Positions 11,564 to 21,071 of a stretch of 64,000 nucleotides of DNA are shown one piece after another. The notes under the pieces were generated by a model that worked only from the letters and a program-made list of their open reading frames with translations, was not told the origin of the DNA and ran no database searches. Made by a program: the position numbers and the translations under genes. The DNA is from Poa pratensis (lineage: Eukaryota > Streptophyta > Magnoliopsida > Poales > Poaceae): positions 17,674,336-17,738,335 of the forward strand of contig CAMZMU010000089.1 of the NCBI GenBank assembly GCA_947311845.1, in the 5' to 3' direction. Each line of letters starts with the position of its first letter. Within the stretch, counting starts at the first letter, position 1.

Positions 11564-11589
11564 GTTTCAAAAAAAAAAACCTTTCCACC

Positions 11590-11918
11590 CATACTGTTAT
11601 GAAGAAAAAGAAAGTTAAAACCTTGTCCAGGTGAATGTGACCACTCATTTACCTAGGGCTTCACTCTAAATTTTAGTTTGTTAATACATATCAATAAAGT
11701 GAACAAATCAACCTTATGCATATGCAATGCGTGTAAAACTTGTTGATGGGAATTACGAGCTAGTCGGGAACGTTCCGAGGAAGAGCCTGAAGGAGCGTTG
11801 AACGTGATCGAGGCTACTCAAGACGCGGACCAAAGTTTGGAAGAGCCCAAGGCTAACTCTAACTTTGAGCAAGAAGGCAAGCCCCGGAGCATAACCTAAC
11901 TTTTAAATACTGCAACTA
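11590..11918. other. Non-coding LTR-like DNA, middle part
   Basis: Continuation of the 8116 block after the LINE insertion. No ORF or RNA gene seen. Confidence 0.4.
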
Positions 11919-12326
11919 CTCCCTCCGTTTAGGTGTGTAAGGCCCCTCACTCAACGCAGCACGACCAATGTATAATTCTACTGGTTGCTACCGTCTGTAC
12001 AGAAGAACCAATCAGCCAGCAGAGAGTAATGAGCGATATAATTACATGCAACGAAAACGTCCTCGTGGCCCATGTAAAAAAATGCGTGAGTGGGAGAGAA
12101 CCAATCTCTTGCATGCGTGAGTGGGAGAGAACCAATCCAGTTGAAATCTCTTTGCATGCATCGTTAGCTGAATCTCTCTCCAGAGTAATTAGAGGAGTAG
12201 ATCGAGGGGTGAGAGGGGCTTGCCGCACCTAATTATTAGCTAATTAATTCTCTCAGGCCTTATTTTCCTAGTGTTTTTGAACAAATAGATTTTGGTGAGG
12301 GGCCTTACACACCTAAACGGAGGGAG
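11919..12326. mobile_element. Stowaway-type MITE (408 bp)
   Basis: Terminal inverted repeats begin CTCCCTCCGTTTAGGTGTGT and extend about 30 bp (to GGCCCCTCAC), with TA target duplications at 11917-11918 and 12327-12328. It has no coding capacity. It is longer than typical Stowaway elements and contains a direct duplication of GTGAGTGGGAGAGAACCAAT (near 12090 and 12119). Confidence 0.92.
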
Positions 12327-12328
12327 TA

Positions 12329-13595
12329 TTGTTTGCCTATGCTTGTGCATTTACGTTCAGGAATTGATTGAAACCTTAGATGCATGATCCTAGGTACCTA
12401 TGCACAAAATAATTACTAGCATGATAGGTCGATAGATGCCATGCTTTAAGGACTCGGTAAAAGTCGAGTGATTTCGGTCACTCACGAGATATAGGTGGTT
12501 ACTACTTATGTTGGAATCATAAGAACTAAGGATGTGATTGCTCGTCTGCTTAAGCTTGGGTCGGCCGCAGCCGAATAGTACTGTTGGTTAAGCGTTTGAA
12601 CGTACTAAGCTCATGTCGGGTCTGGGACCGGTAAGCCTAGTGCCGGATTGGCACGGCAAGGACCGCCTACCACTATCCTTGGAGGCAACTCCCCTGCTTG
12701 CAACATGTGGTGCACGCGAGTCTGGTCAGCCTGGGGTCGCAATTCCAGTCAACCTTGTACCTAAGGACGTGGGGTACCGAAACCGGAGATTGACGGGAAC
12801 CGCCTGGTTTGTGCAGACCCACCCACCCCCCCCCCCCCCCCCCCCCCCCCCGATTTGCTTTTTTTGGGGTAGGCACTTCCCGTGTGTTTAGGTTCACCTT
12901 GCAAGGTTATAAATTTGATCGATTGTCTGTCTCTCGCAGCTACATGAGACTGCTTAACCACCAGGCTACACTGATTAATTATGGAACGATGATGGATTTA
13001 ATACTGAGGCTTGATCTAATTGTATTGCTCCACATGCTTGCTTAGATCCGGTGCTTACCTAGAATGGTTAAATAAACTAGAATCTGGAGCTAAAATTTGA
13101 AAGTAAGGATAAACTCTTAGTTGCTCTTTGGCAAAAAAAAAAACAAACCCACCAGCCAAAAGCCTTGCATGTCTAGAAGTTGGTGAAATAGTTATCACCC
13201 GACGGGTAAGCCTTGCTGAGTATTAGTATACTCAGCCTTGCTGTTGTTGTTTTTAGGTGAAGCTTTTGTTAATGTTGATGCTGGTTCGCCTTGGCCTGGT
13301 CAACTCCCACCTGGCTGGGTGGTTGAGTGGGAGGATGACAGTGCCTAGTGACATCATGGATGGCCTCCTATGATGTTGCTACTCTTCATTAGATGATATT
13401 TACTTTCCGCTACTTTGAACTCTGAACAATTTACTTTCATGCAATGAACTTAGTTTTGTAATAAAGAATCTCATGTGGGACCGGTTGTAATAAATTGCGG
13501 TATGTTGTAATCTCTGGACTCGCCTTCGAGTGAGTATTGTTGTATACTTGTTTCGATCCGAGGTCATCCGTGGTTGGATCGGGCTTGACCCGACA
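12329..13595 (+). repeat. LTR-like block, right end
   Basis: Non-coding. A 26-C run lies at 12826-12851. The last 400 bases have the style of the 3' end of long gypsy LTRs, ending TTGACCCGACA at 13595. No primer site follows, so it would be a solo or 3' LTR. Its left end is outside the window, so this cannot be confirmed by a target duplication. Confidence 0.45.
12826..12851. repeat. Poly-C run
   Basis: 26 consecutive C. Length is likely to vary between individuals and between sequencing runs. Confidence 0.9.
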
Positions 13596-13855
13596 GATCG
13601 ACAAGTTAGTTCTTTTTAAATGCGTAAAGGCCAAAAGGATGGTTTGCGCACTTAAACAGAATTAATTTGGGCGGTTCTGCCACAATAGGCTGGTTACGAT
13701 GATAAATGGTCTACTGAGTGCAACGGGGGTATTTCCCTTTCTGATGGCTTCTGGGCCCTTGGCACGGCGTGCCTTCTCTCTCTTTCTCTCCCGATCCGCC
13801 TCACGCGCCTCTGCGCTTGACGTTCGGCGGCCTCCATCCTTGTACAAATCTCTTC
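13596..13855 (-). other. 3' flank of the GRF gene
   Basis: Downstream of the GRF stop on the minus strand. Another frame is rich in Arg/Lys/Glu (for example EADRERKREKARRAKG), as in the charged tails of longer GRF proteins, so the ancestral protein was probably longer before a frameshift. No other gene seen. Confidence 0.4.
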
Positions 13856-14304
13856 CTACTCGGCCTTGTGTTTCTCCTCTTCTTTTTCTTGATGAATCAT
13901 TCGTTGCCACCTCTCCCTTGCAGAACGGCCAGCTTTGTCGACATGCTCCTTGTCCGCATGTGCCCGCTCAGTATCTAGCCACTGCATGAAATCGCAAAGA
14001 GCCAGAGGAGTCTTTGCGCAATGACTTGTTAGAACATAATGCCTAACAAATTTGGGCCACACAAGGGGAACGTGTCGCATACCTTGGGTCTAACATTGCC
14101 GAATGGCTTGATTGGATCATGTTCGTAGTTGTTGCACATCCAGAACCTCATGCCGTAGCGATAGCCAAGGACATTGCATTGAACAGGTTTGCAGTCGTCA
14201 TCGTAGAAGCACATAGGGACATGGCTGCCTTGTGGTACCGGAACTAGCACCTTTCTCATACTACTAAGAAGGTCTAAGCTTAGCTCGGGTCCTGAAGAAG
14301 CCAT
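13856..14304 (-). CDS. GRF-type zinc-finger protein, two exons
   Basis: Exon 1 is 14304-14083, intron 14082-14012 (71 nt, GTATGC...GCAAAG, canonical GT-AG), exon 2 14011-13856. The spliced frame is open for 125 codons. Four cysteines fit a GRF-type zinc-binding domain: CFYDDDC (C-x5-C), WMCNN, and after the splice LCDFMQWLDTE. An acidic/basic helical tail follows. GRF modules bind nucleic acid in other proteins; in grasses many stand-alone copies have no known role. A TATAAAA box lies 46 bases upstream of the start codon (14350-14356). It could be an expressed gene or cargo of the MULE-related cluster upstream. Confidence 0.6.
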
Positions 14305-14349
14305 TGAGGTATGGAGTAGGTTTGGGAGGTTCCCTTGCGTGCCCTGTTC

Positions 14350-14356
14350 TTTTATA
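14350..14356 (-). promoter_or_regulatory. TATA box of the GRF gene
   Basis: TATAAAA on the minus strand, 46 bases before the ATG. This predicts transcription start near 14322-14326 and a very short leader. Confidence 0.5.
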
Positions 14357-14529
14357 GGCAAAGTCGCATGGTTCATGGACCGAGTGCATGAGCGTCCACG
14401 ACAATGGTTCATGGACCGAGTGGGCTGCGTCCGTGCCTGGTGGCGAGCCTGTGAACCAATTTTACTAACCACATCTACGAAACTGATTTTTACTACGGTG
14501 GTCTAGCTGTGCTAGCGTTGGTGCCTGCT

Positions 14530-14890
14530 GCGAGTACTGATTTTACTCTGGAGGCCGCCTCTAGTACTTTGAAGCCTGCTCCGAGTACTCTGAAGGCGGC
14601 TGGAGTACTTTAGAGGAGTCTGGAGTACTCTGGAGGGCGGCTGGAGTAATTTGGAGGCGGCTGGAGTACTCTGGAGGGCGTCTGGAGTACTCTGGAGGGC
14701 GGTCCGAGTACTCTGGAGGCGTCTGGAGTACTCGGGACCGTGGCTAGAGTTCTTTGGAGGCGGCTCGAGTACTCTGGAGCGGGCTGCTCGAGTACTCTGG
14801 CCGCGATTGGAGTACTCGGGACCGCGGCTGGAGTAATTTGGAGGCTTGTCCGAGTATTGTGGAGGGCGGCTGGAGTAATTTGAGGCAGGT
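14530..14890. repeat. Minisatellite with GAGTACT core
   Basis: About 17 units of roughly 20 bp of the form CTGGAGTACTCTGGAGGCGG. The core GAGTACTC is palindromic. One minus-strand frame stays open across it, but the product is low-complexity (Ser/Arg/Pro/Tyr) and follows from the repeat. Located upstream of the GRF gene. Confidence 0.85.
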
Positions 14891-15041
14891 CTGAGTATTA
14901 AATGCATCATAACATAACAAAATATTGATACAGATGAAATGTCTCCAACGTCTTAACATCGTAACATCATGAAAGTAAGACACTAAATGCGGCCACGTGA
15001 GGTCTGCCCCTCCTGTTTGCTGCCTGCCATACCCTCGTATG
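14891..15041. other. Spacer
   Basis: No gene or repeat recognised between the minisatellite and the retroposon. Confidence 0.4.
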
Positions 15042-15055
15042 GCGCTAGGAGTAGG

Positions 15056-16205
15056 TTTTTTTTTTTTTTGAACAGAGATAGACCCCGAAGGGTCTGGATA
15101 CTGCATTAAGTCAACAGCGCAGTACAATTTACATAGAGGTCCTCACAGTAACTCAAAATAATAAAAGAGTCCTCTAGTTTTACAGAAAACACCCTAAACG
15201 AGGAAAGAGGAACGCAATGCAGTCCATCGTCTTCCTCGCCTGCGCTGAAGAACAGAGAGCACACGCGACAGCCCCCCACACAGACGTCGGGGACGAAACC
15301 ACTTGACGCATGATGGGAGAACAGCGCCACCGCATGAACTCGGAAGGGCCTCCGATGGAGGTTGAGCATAGCCTGTCGCAACGCCGGCGACCAGGCCCGG
15401 AGCTGCTGCCCGCCAGCACCTTGAGTCGACAGCCAACCACTAGCCGCCGAGATTCTTCTCCAGAGAGCAGTACCACGAGACTCCCGACCCTCCTCGGCCA
15501 GAAGATCCACCGCTCCAGCACCCCCCTCCCCCTCACCACCACGGCCGGCCGAGAGAGGAAGCAGAGCCACAGAAATCTTACCGAGAAAGGCATATGAGCG
15601 CTTATTTGACCGAGCTGCCATCCCGCACCCCACTTCATCTTCCTCCTCGGAAGCCTCGTAGGAATGCAGCACAGCTGCCATCCAGCACCGCGCCGAAGCA
15701 CTGGACTAGCACTCCAAGCACCACCTCCAGCATAGCAGATGATCCAGCCGCTACACTCCATCTCCTCGCCTCCACGGCCGGCCAGAAGGAGCGCCTCTCC
15801 ATCACAACTGCAGCCAGAAACGTAGCACCGACGCTTATTGAAGAAGATCGCCGAGGACCCACCGCCACCGCCCACCCCCCACCAAGGAGGATTGACAGAG
15901 GGGCAAGCACCGGCCGACTCCGCGCCGCGCCAGGACACCAAAGCCAGAGATCTTCGGGGACAAGGGGGACGGCATAACGCCATACTCCACAAAGGAAAAC
16001 ACAACAGAAAGAAGCAAAACCTAAATCTACTTCTATACACAGCGGGCCGGCACCCTAAACCATCCCTACACCAACCGGCGAGGACACCGGCGGCTAGAGC
16101 GGCCGGAACTTGGCCGCGACGGCGGACTCTCAACGAAGGGGGAGAGAGCTGGGAGGAGATAAGGTTGGGAGGAGATCACTGAACGACGTAATATACGTCG
16201 TAGTC
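15056..16205 (-). mobile_element. Retroposon with poly(A) tail (1.15 kb)
   Basis: A 14-bp target duplication GCGCTAGGAGTAGG at 15042-15055 and 16206-16219 brackets the insertion. On the minus strand it starts in GC-rich sequence with CTCTCCCCC and ends with a hairpin followed by an A run (plus-strand T run from 15056). A 317-codon minus-strand frame (16133-15180) is Arg/Gly/Ser-rich and resembles no family I can name. I infer a non-autonomous L1-dependent element or a LINE remnant without RT. Confidence 0.7.
15080..15095 (-). other. 3'-terminal UUCG hairpin of the retroposon
   Basis: In element sense AGACCC, loop TTCG, GGGTCT: a 6-bp stem closed by the very stable UUCG tetraloop, just upstream of the poly(A). 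Placement mirrors the hairpin of the LINE derivative at 11545-11563. Confidence 0.65.
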
Positions 16206-16219
16206 GCGCTAGGAGTAGG

Positions 16220-16437
16220 TGAGAGGGTCAGGTGGCACGATGTGTCGACCGCCTCGTCCTGCGACCTCAGGAGGTGGAGTCGCCAAGCCTGGCTGCGAGA
16301 ACTGTGTCGCCGGTAGTGGAGCGTCGCCTAACTGCGAACCACCTATCTCGTCCTGCCTCTGAGAAACCACCGATCGACGTCTGTTCTCGCAGGCACGAGG
16401 TTTCTCAGAGGCACGAGGTTTCTCAGAGGCAGGACGA
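16220..16437 (-). other. 3' flank of the PMD gene with short inverted repeats
   Basis: No ORF I can support. TCGTCCTGCCTCTGAGAAACC near 16349-16370 is inverted near 16417-16437, with a partial direct copy (GAGGCACGAGGTTTCTCA) between. The region can fold next to the long inverted repeat that follows. Confidence 0.5.
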
Positions 16438-16601
16438 ATTAGTAAAGTTTTTTCCGTTGGTGCAGGGTACTGTTCTGGCGGGACCGGGACGTCTGTCGTA
16501 GCGTCCCGGTCGGTACCTCGTGCCTGCTCCTCCTCGTCTGCTATGTCCTCACCAGTCCCGCCAGAACAGTACCCTGCACCAACGGAAAAAACTTTACTAA
16601 T
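16438..16601. repeat. Perfect 47-bp inverted repeat with 70-bp loop
   Basis: Arms 16438-16484 and 16555-16601 are exact reverse complements (starting ATTAGTAAAGTTTTTTCC). The loop holds another inverted repeat, CGGGAC...GTCCCG (16485-16509). A transcript from either strand would form a long perfect hairpin of the type that feeds small-RNA production; a relic transposon palindrome is the alternative. Confidence 0.85.
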
Positions 16602-16794
16602 TATCGGTTATCTCGAATGATATAAAAGTTCACATGAATATTGTACCTAAGCCGTCAACTGGCCGAGCGGCAGTAGACGGCCCGCCTGCTGCAGAAGACG
16701 GACCCACGTCCATCTGATGACACCCTATTATAAGAAAAATTATCACATTAAATGTTTACATATGGAAACGTGAAAAGCTGTAAATATTGACTTG

Positions 16795-18203
16795 TACCTG
16801 CGCTGTAAATAGAAGCTGGCCTGGGTGTGTAAGAAGTGGGATCAGAGGTGCGTGGGACTGGGATCATGTGTATCGCGGTTCTGCTGGTGCTGGTACACGG
16901 TCATGTGTATCGCGTTGTCGGCCTGGCAGACCTGTGCTGTATGATCTATCTCCGCGAGCACGTCGTACTGTGGACAATTTAATATGTAACGAGTACGGGA
17001 AAGAAAAAACATAATGAGGACAGTGCAATAGATTCAGAAATTAACCGCGATCCCGTAGTTCTGGTTTCGTCGGACAGGGTACGTGGCCGACTGCGTCGAT
17101 GCCTCCTCCGGTACGTGCATGATCCGTACACGAGACCTCGGCAAGTACCAGCTGAGGTATGCTGCGAACGCCTCATCGAGGGCACCATCCCAACTCTCGA
17201 CAAACGGGAGCACCTTGTCGGCCCACAGTGTACCAGACTACCAGCGTTGTAACCCCTCCGCGTCCACCTATGCACAAATGTAATTTATATGCCTCCTTGT
17301 GTACTTCACCATTAACGTGCTGAAACAAAAATAAAGAAATACTCCTCCGTTCCATATTAGATGACTTCCATTTATACAAAAATGGATGTACCTAGACTTG
17401 TAACATGTCTAGATACATCCACTTTTGTACAAATTGAAGTCATCTAATTTGGAACGGAGCGAGTACGTACCTGTGCACTTTATCCGGCACACAACGTGTC
17501 ACGGGTAGAGGGGACGCCTGGTAGAGGTTGAACTGCCTCATCACTCGGTGGACGTGCATGTCGTAGACCACTGGCCTCCTCGTCAACCAGTACTCCTGAT
17601 TTCGTAAGCGCAACGAAGACAAGCCATGGGGTGCACGATGGTGTACCTCCTCCTGTGTGTACGGAGTCCACCGGACGTCATGGTCGACAATCTGGTCAAA
17701 CTGCCCGACGAAGTCTAAAAAGGTTGCGCCCCAACCCACGAAGGCTGCACAAATACAAACATTGTACAAAGCAAGTAGACAAGGTAAAATATTTAGTGAA
17801 AGCATTACAAAATGGAAACTGAACTCCATTTACCTTCCGGAGGCACCACATCGATCCCATGGTAGACTGGTCGACGTCGTCGTGGTCAACTGGTACGGCC
17901 CGACATCCATGCGTGGCCGGCCGACGGGAAAGCGCTCGTACGACCACAGCTGCAGCAACAGGGGGCAACCGACGAAGATGGGCTCCCGCTCGTAAGACAA
18001 AAATGTTATAAATTTCATAAATGCAACTCGTACCTCGGAACCCAACGCTAGTCTATCGGCATGGTCGTCATGCCAACTCTAGCACGTACGGTGCAACCAA
18101 CGTCAACACCACGCTCAGCACTGAGGAACGAACGGTGCTGCGCGTATATAGCCGGGTCCAGCAACTCTGGAGGCACGTACGGTGGTGGAGCCGAACGTGC
18201 CAT
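16795..18203 (-). pseudogene. Plant mobile domain (PMD) gene, several exons
   Basis: Minus-strand exon pieces in order. 18203-18034 begins MARSAPPPYVPPELLDP and contains TVRARVGMTTMPID. About 17995-17835 has LLLQLWSYERFPVGRPR. About 17745-17480 has VRWTPYTQEEVHHRAPHGL and MRQFNLYQASPLPVTRCVP. About 17271-17083 has WTRRGYNAGSL, then in a shifted frame FVESWDGALDEAFAAYLSWY. A possible C-terminal exon (HYDVLAEIDHTAQV) lies at about 16983-16800. This is the order of the aminotransferase-like plant mobile domain found in MAIN/MAIL proteins and in transposons. An in-frame TAG after TTMPID (about 18051) and a frameshift suggest a pseudogene. Introns use GT-AG, and one holds a MITE. Confidence 0.65.
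17342..17463. mobile_element. Stowaway MITE in a PMD intron (122 bp)
   Basis: Ends CTCCTCCGTTCCATATTAGA, inverted at the right, with TA duplications at 17340-17341 and 17464-17465. The inner arms (GGATGTACCTAGAC / GTCTAGATACATCC) make it a near-complete hairpin. It sits a few bases inside the 5' splice site of a PMD intron. Confidence 0.92.
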
Positions 18204-18492
18204 AGCTACGAAATAATAAGAAACAAAAGAACATAACCGTAAGTAATTAACCAAAAATAGTATAAAGTATTTGGAAACAAATATAAGCAGTAAACAAGAA
18301 CAACATAAGGAAAACTGGAAATTAGCAGAGGTAAACATTAATAATATTACAACACAAGGTAAGGAAAACTAGTCCAACAGAAGCATACTAATGTTCTTAC
18401 ACAGCAACATCACATCGTACACAAATAAATATGATTCATAATTTACACACACTTATTTTATGTTTACTAAAGATAAGCACTGCCATCGAAGG
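18204..18492. other. Spacer between PMD gene and transposase fragment
   Basis: AT-rich, no gene seen. On the minus strand it is the downstream flank of the transposase fragment and upstream of the PMD start. No clear TATA box. Confidence 0.4.
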
Positions 18493-19071
18493 TCAAATGA
18501 GACCGTCATTGTTGCCACGGCCACGACGACCACGTCCCCTTGTCGAAGGTGTACAAACCACATTTGCGGCACCTTGTGCAGTGGAGCCATCAACATAAGA
18601 GGTTGCTTCGCATCTTTTGCAGGTGTGCCCTTCCTCGTGACACTTGGAGCAAACAATGACGTCTGGACCTGCTTCGGATCGATCCATGTTGTTTCTAATG
18701 CACATCTTTTTGGGTCGCTCAACTCCTTGAAACATTTCTGGATCTGGATCAGGGATATAAGTTGCATGTATACCTGGGTTGTTCGTGAACGAACCAACAA
18801 TGTGGTACCCATTAATGTCACCCTTCCAAGTCTCCCAGATGGTTTCCTTCAAGAAGTACCGAGGTACATAAAGACGGGGCTGCAGGCCACCAGCTTCATA
18901 ACATGCAGCGATGACATGTGTGCATGGCTTGTGTAGTAACTTTGGCTTCTGGCATGAACAAATACACATATCATTGCGGAGAGTACACTCCTGCGTAGTG
19001 GCCTCCCTGCCGGCTGACAGCCTGCCTTTAGCCCTGCAAAGAACCTCGTAACGACGCTCAACTCTTTTTAC
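18493..19071 (-). pseudogene. MULE (MuDR-like) transposase, C-terminal fragment
   Basis: The frame is open from 19071 to the stop at 18493, about 190 codons. It begins KRVERRYEVLCRAKGR and passes through a SWIM-type zinc finger (CSCQKPKLLHKPCTHVIAAC; C-x-C then C-x-H). The conserved PRYFLKETIWETW segment follows, then a CCHC knuckle CSKCHEEGHTCKRC and a Gly/Arg-rich tail. This is the standard C-terminus of plant Mutator-like transposases. The catalytic DDE domain is absent: the sequence stops abruptly at a TAGTAAC repeat array. Confidence 0.88.
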
Positions 19072-19318
19072 TTACTAGTAACAAGTAACAGATAGTAACT
19101 GTCATTAGTAACAGATAGTAACTGTAATTAGTAACTGTAAGTAGTAACAAATAGTAACTGACATTAGTAACTGTAACTAGTAACAGATAGTAACTCTAAT
19201 TAGTAACAGATAGTAACTGTAATTAGTAATTGTAACTAGTAACAGATAGTAACTGTAATTAGTAACTGTCATTAGTAACTGTAACAAGTAACAGATAGTA
19301 ACTGTCATTAGTAATAGT
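19072..19318. repeat. TAGTAACTGTAAT-type short tandem array
   Basis: About 250 bp of degenerate AGTAACAGATAGTAACTGTAATT units. It abuts the broken transposase on the left and the 43-bp E array on the right, so it marks the junction where both were truncated. Confidence 0.85.
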
Positions 19319-19485
19319 TACTCCGTCTCCGACACTCGGGGGCTGGCAGACTCGCCTTCATCGACTCCGCCTCCGACAACTTGGGGGCTGCCGGCCTCGC
19401 CGTCATCGACTCCGTCTCCGACACTCGGGGACCGCCGGCCTCGCCTTCATCGACTCCGTCTCCGACACTCGGGGGCCGCCGGCCT
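19319..19485 (+). repeat. 43-bp tandem array of E, left part
   Basis: Four or so units like TCGACTCCGTCTCCGACACT + CGGGGGCTGCCGGCCTCGCCTTCA. Interrupted by element D after the fourth unit; the same array resumes at 26402. Confidence 0.85.
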
Positions 19486-21071
19486 TGATGTCTACGTGTG
19501 CTTCTATTCTTGTAGACAGTGTTGGGCCTCTAAGAGCAGAGGTTTGTAGAATAGCAGCAAGTTTCCCTTAAGTGAATCACCCAAGGTTTATCGAACTCAG
19601 GGAGGTAGAGGTCAAAGATATCCCTCTCAAGCAACCCTGCAATTAAGATACAAGAAGTCTCTTGTGTCCCCAACACACCCAATACACTTGTCAGATGTAT
19701 AGGTGCACTAGTTCGGCGAAGAGATAGTGAAATACAAGTGATAGGGATGATTATAAGTAGTAACTGCAATCTGAAATAAAGATGGCAGCAAGCAAACATG
19801 TAGCAGAACTTTTTGTAAACGGTGTTTCAATGCTTAGAAACAAGACCTAGGGATCATACTTTCACTAGTGGTACCTCTCAACAATGATCTCATAATTGAA
19901 TAAATAAAAGCTACTCTTAAACACTCTCTTGTTGGATAACAAACACCATTCATTGTGTAGGGCTACAAAAGCACACCTCAAGCCGGAGTAAACAAGCTCC
20001 ACAACGTCATAAAGGAATCACACACGGTGCACACACTGTCACCTTTACACCGTGGAGAGTACCGGAGTTCATATTAAAGTAACCTATAGAGTGCATAATA
20101 GATAAAGAGTAACATCTACATATTCAACTAGATTAGCACAACTGAACACAAGTAAATACTGCTCGGGATTATTCTCCTTCTTGATGAAGCAAGAGTACTA
20201 TGCGTAGGGCTGCAAGAGCACACCTCACAGTCTGAGTGAACAAACACCACAATTCCCAAGAATAAGCCATGATAAATGTCTAAATTATTCATAGAGTCAC
20301 ACAAGTACCCACACTGTCACCTTGATACCGTGTTGTCACAATGACTCCAGAAACTAGACAAAATCACTTGAGTAGCATAAACATTATTAATGTATTCAGC
20401 GTACTAGCAATACACACGATCACATAAAGATCACACCATGGAGAGAGAGATGAACCACATAGCTACCGGTAAAGCCCTCAGCCTCGGGGAGAACTACTCC
20501 CTCCTCATCATGGGAGTCAGCAGCGGCGATGAAGATGGCGGTGGAGTCGATGGAGATGACTCCGGGGGCAATTCCCCGTCCCGGCGGCGTGCCGGAACAG
20601 AGATTCTGTCCCCCTAAACTTGACGTCGATGGCGGCGGCGCTGCGGAACTCTTTGTGGAATATGGCTTGGTCTTTTAGGGTTTTCGCGTCGGGGGGATAA
20701 ATAGGCGAAGGGGCAACGTCGGTGGAGGTCCTGGGCTTCCTCCTCACCTCAGGCGTGCCTGTGGGCCCAGCCGCGCGAGCATGTGGTTTGGAGGACGTGG
20801 GCCTCCCCCTGGCTTGCCCTTCTGGCTCCGTGTGTCCCTCGGAAAAATAGGAGGTTTGGCTTTTGTTTCGTGCAATTCCGAGAATATTCGCAGAAGTACT
20901 TTTCTGAAACCAAAAACAGCAGAAAACAGGGAACTGGCACTGTGGCATCTTGTTAATAGGTTAGTCCCAGGAAATGCATAAAAATGATATGAAGTGTATA
21001 CAAAACATGTAGCAATTGGTATAATATAAGCATGGAACATCAGAAATTATAGATACGTTGGAGACGTATCA
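19486..21071 (-). repeat. Element D 3' LTR
   Basis: 1586 bp. Its outer end forms a small palindrome (GATACGT...ACGTATC). A TATTTATC box on minus near 20694-20701 could serve as promoter. Very similar to 24813-26401. Confidence 0.92.

Larger units (their letters stand above)
9343..11578 (+). mobile_element. ORF1-only LINE derivative
   Basis: A 2.2-kb insertion bounded by an 11-bp duplication and a 3' poly(A) run at 11569-11579. It carries LINE ORF1-like sequence (zinc knuckle and ORF1 C-terminus) that runs directly into a 3' UTR, with no endonuclease or reverse transcriptase. The 3' end has a strong hairpin (11545-11563) just before poly(A). It resembles the half-LINE concept known from mammals; any autonomous parent is not in the window. 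Confidence 0.75.

Noticed and set aside
15180..16133. 317-codon minus-strand gene
   Set aside because: Inside a retroposon, biased composition, no recognisable domain; treated as part of the mobile element.
18493..18969. Independent zinc-knuckle gene
   Set aside because: The same frame continues upstream to 19071 with conserved MULE sequence and contains a SWIM finger; it is a transposase fragment.
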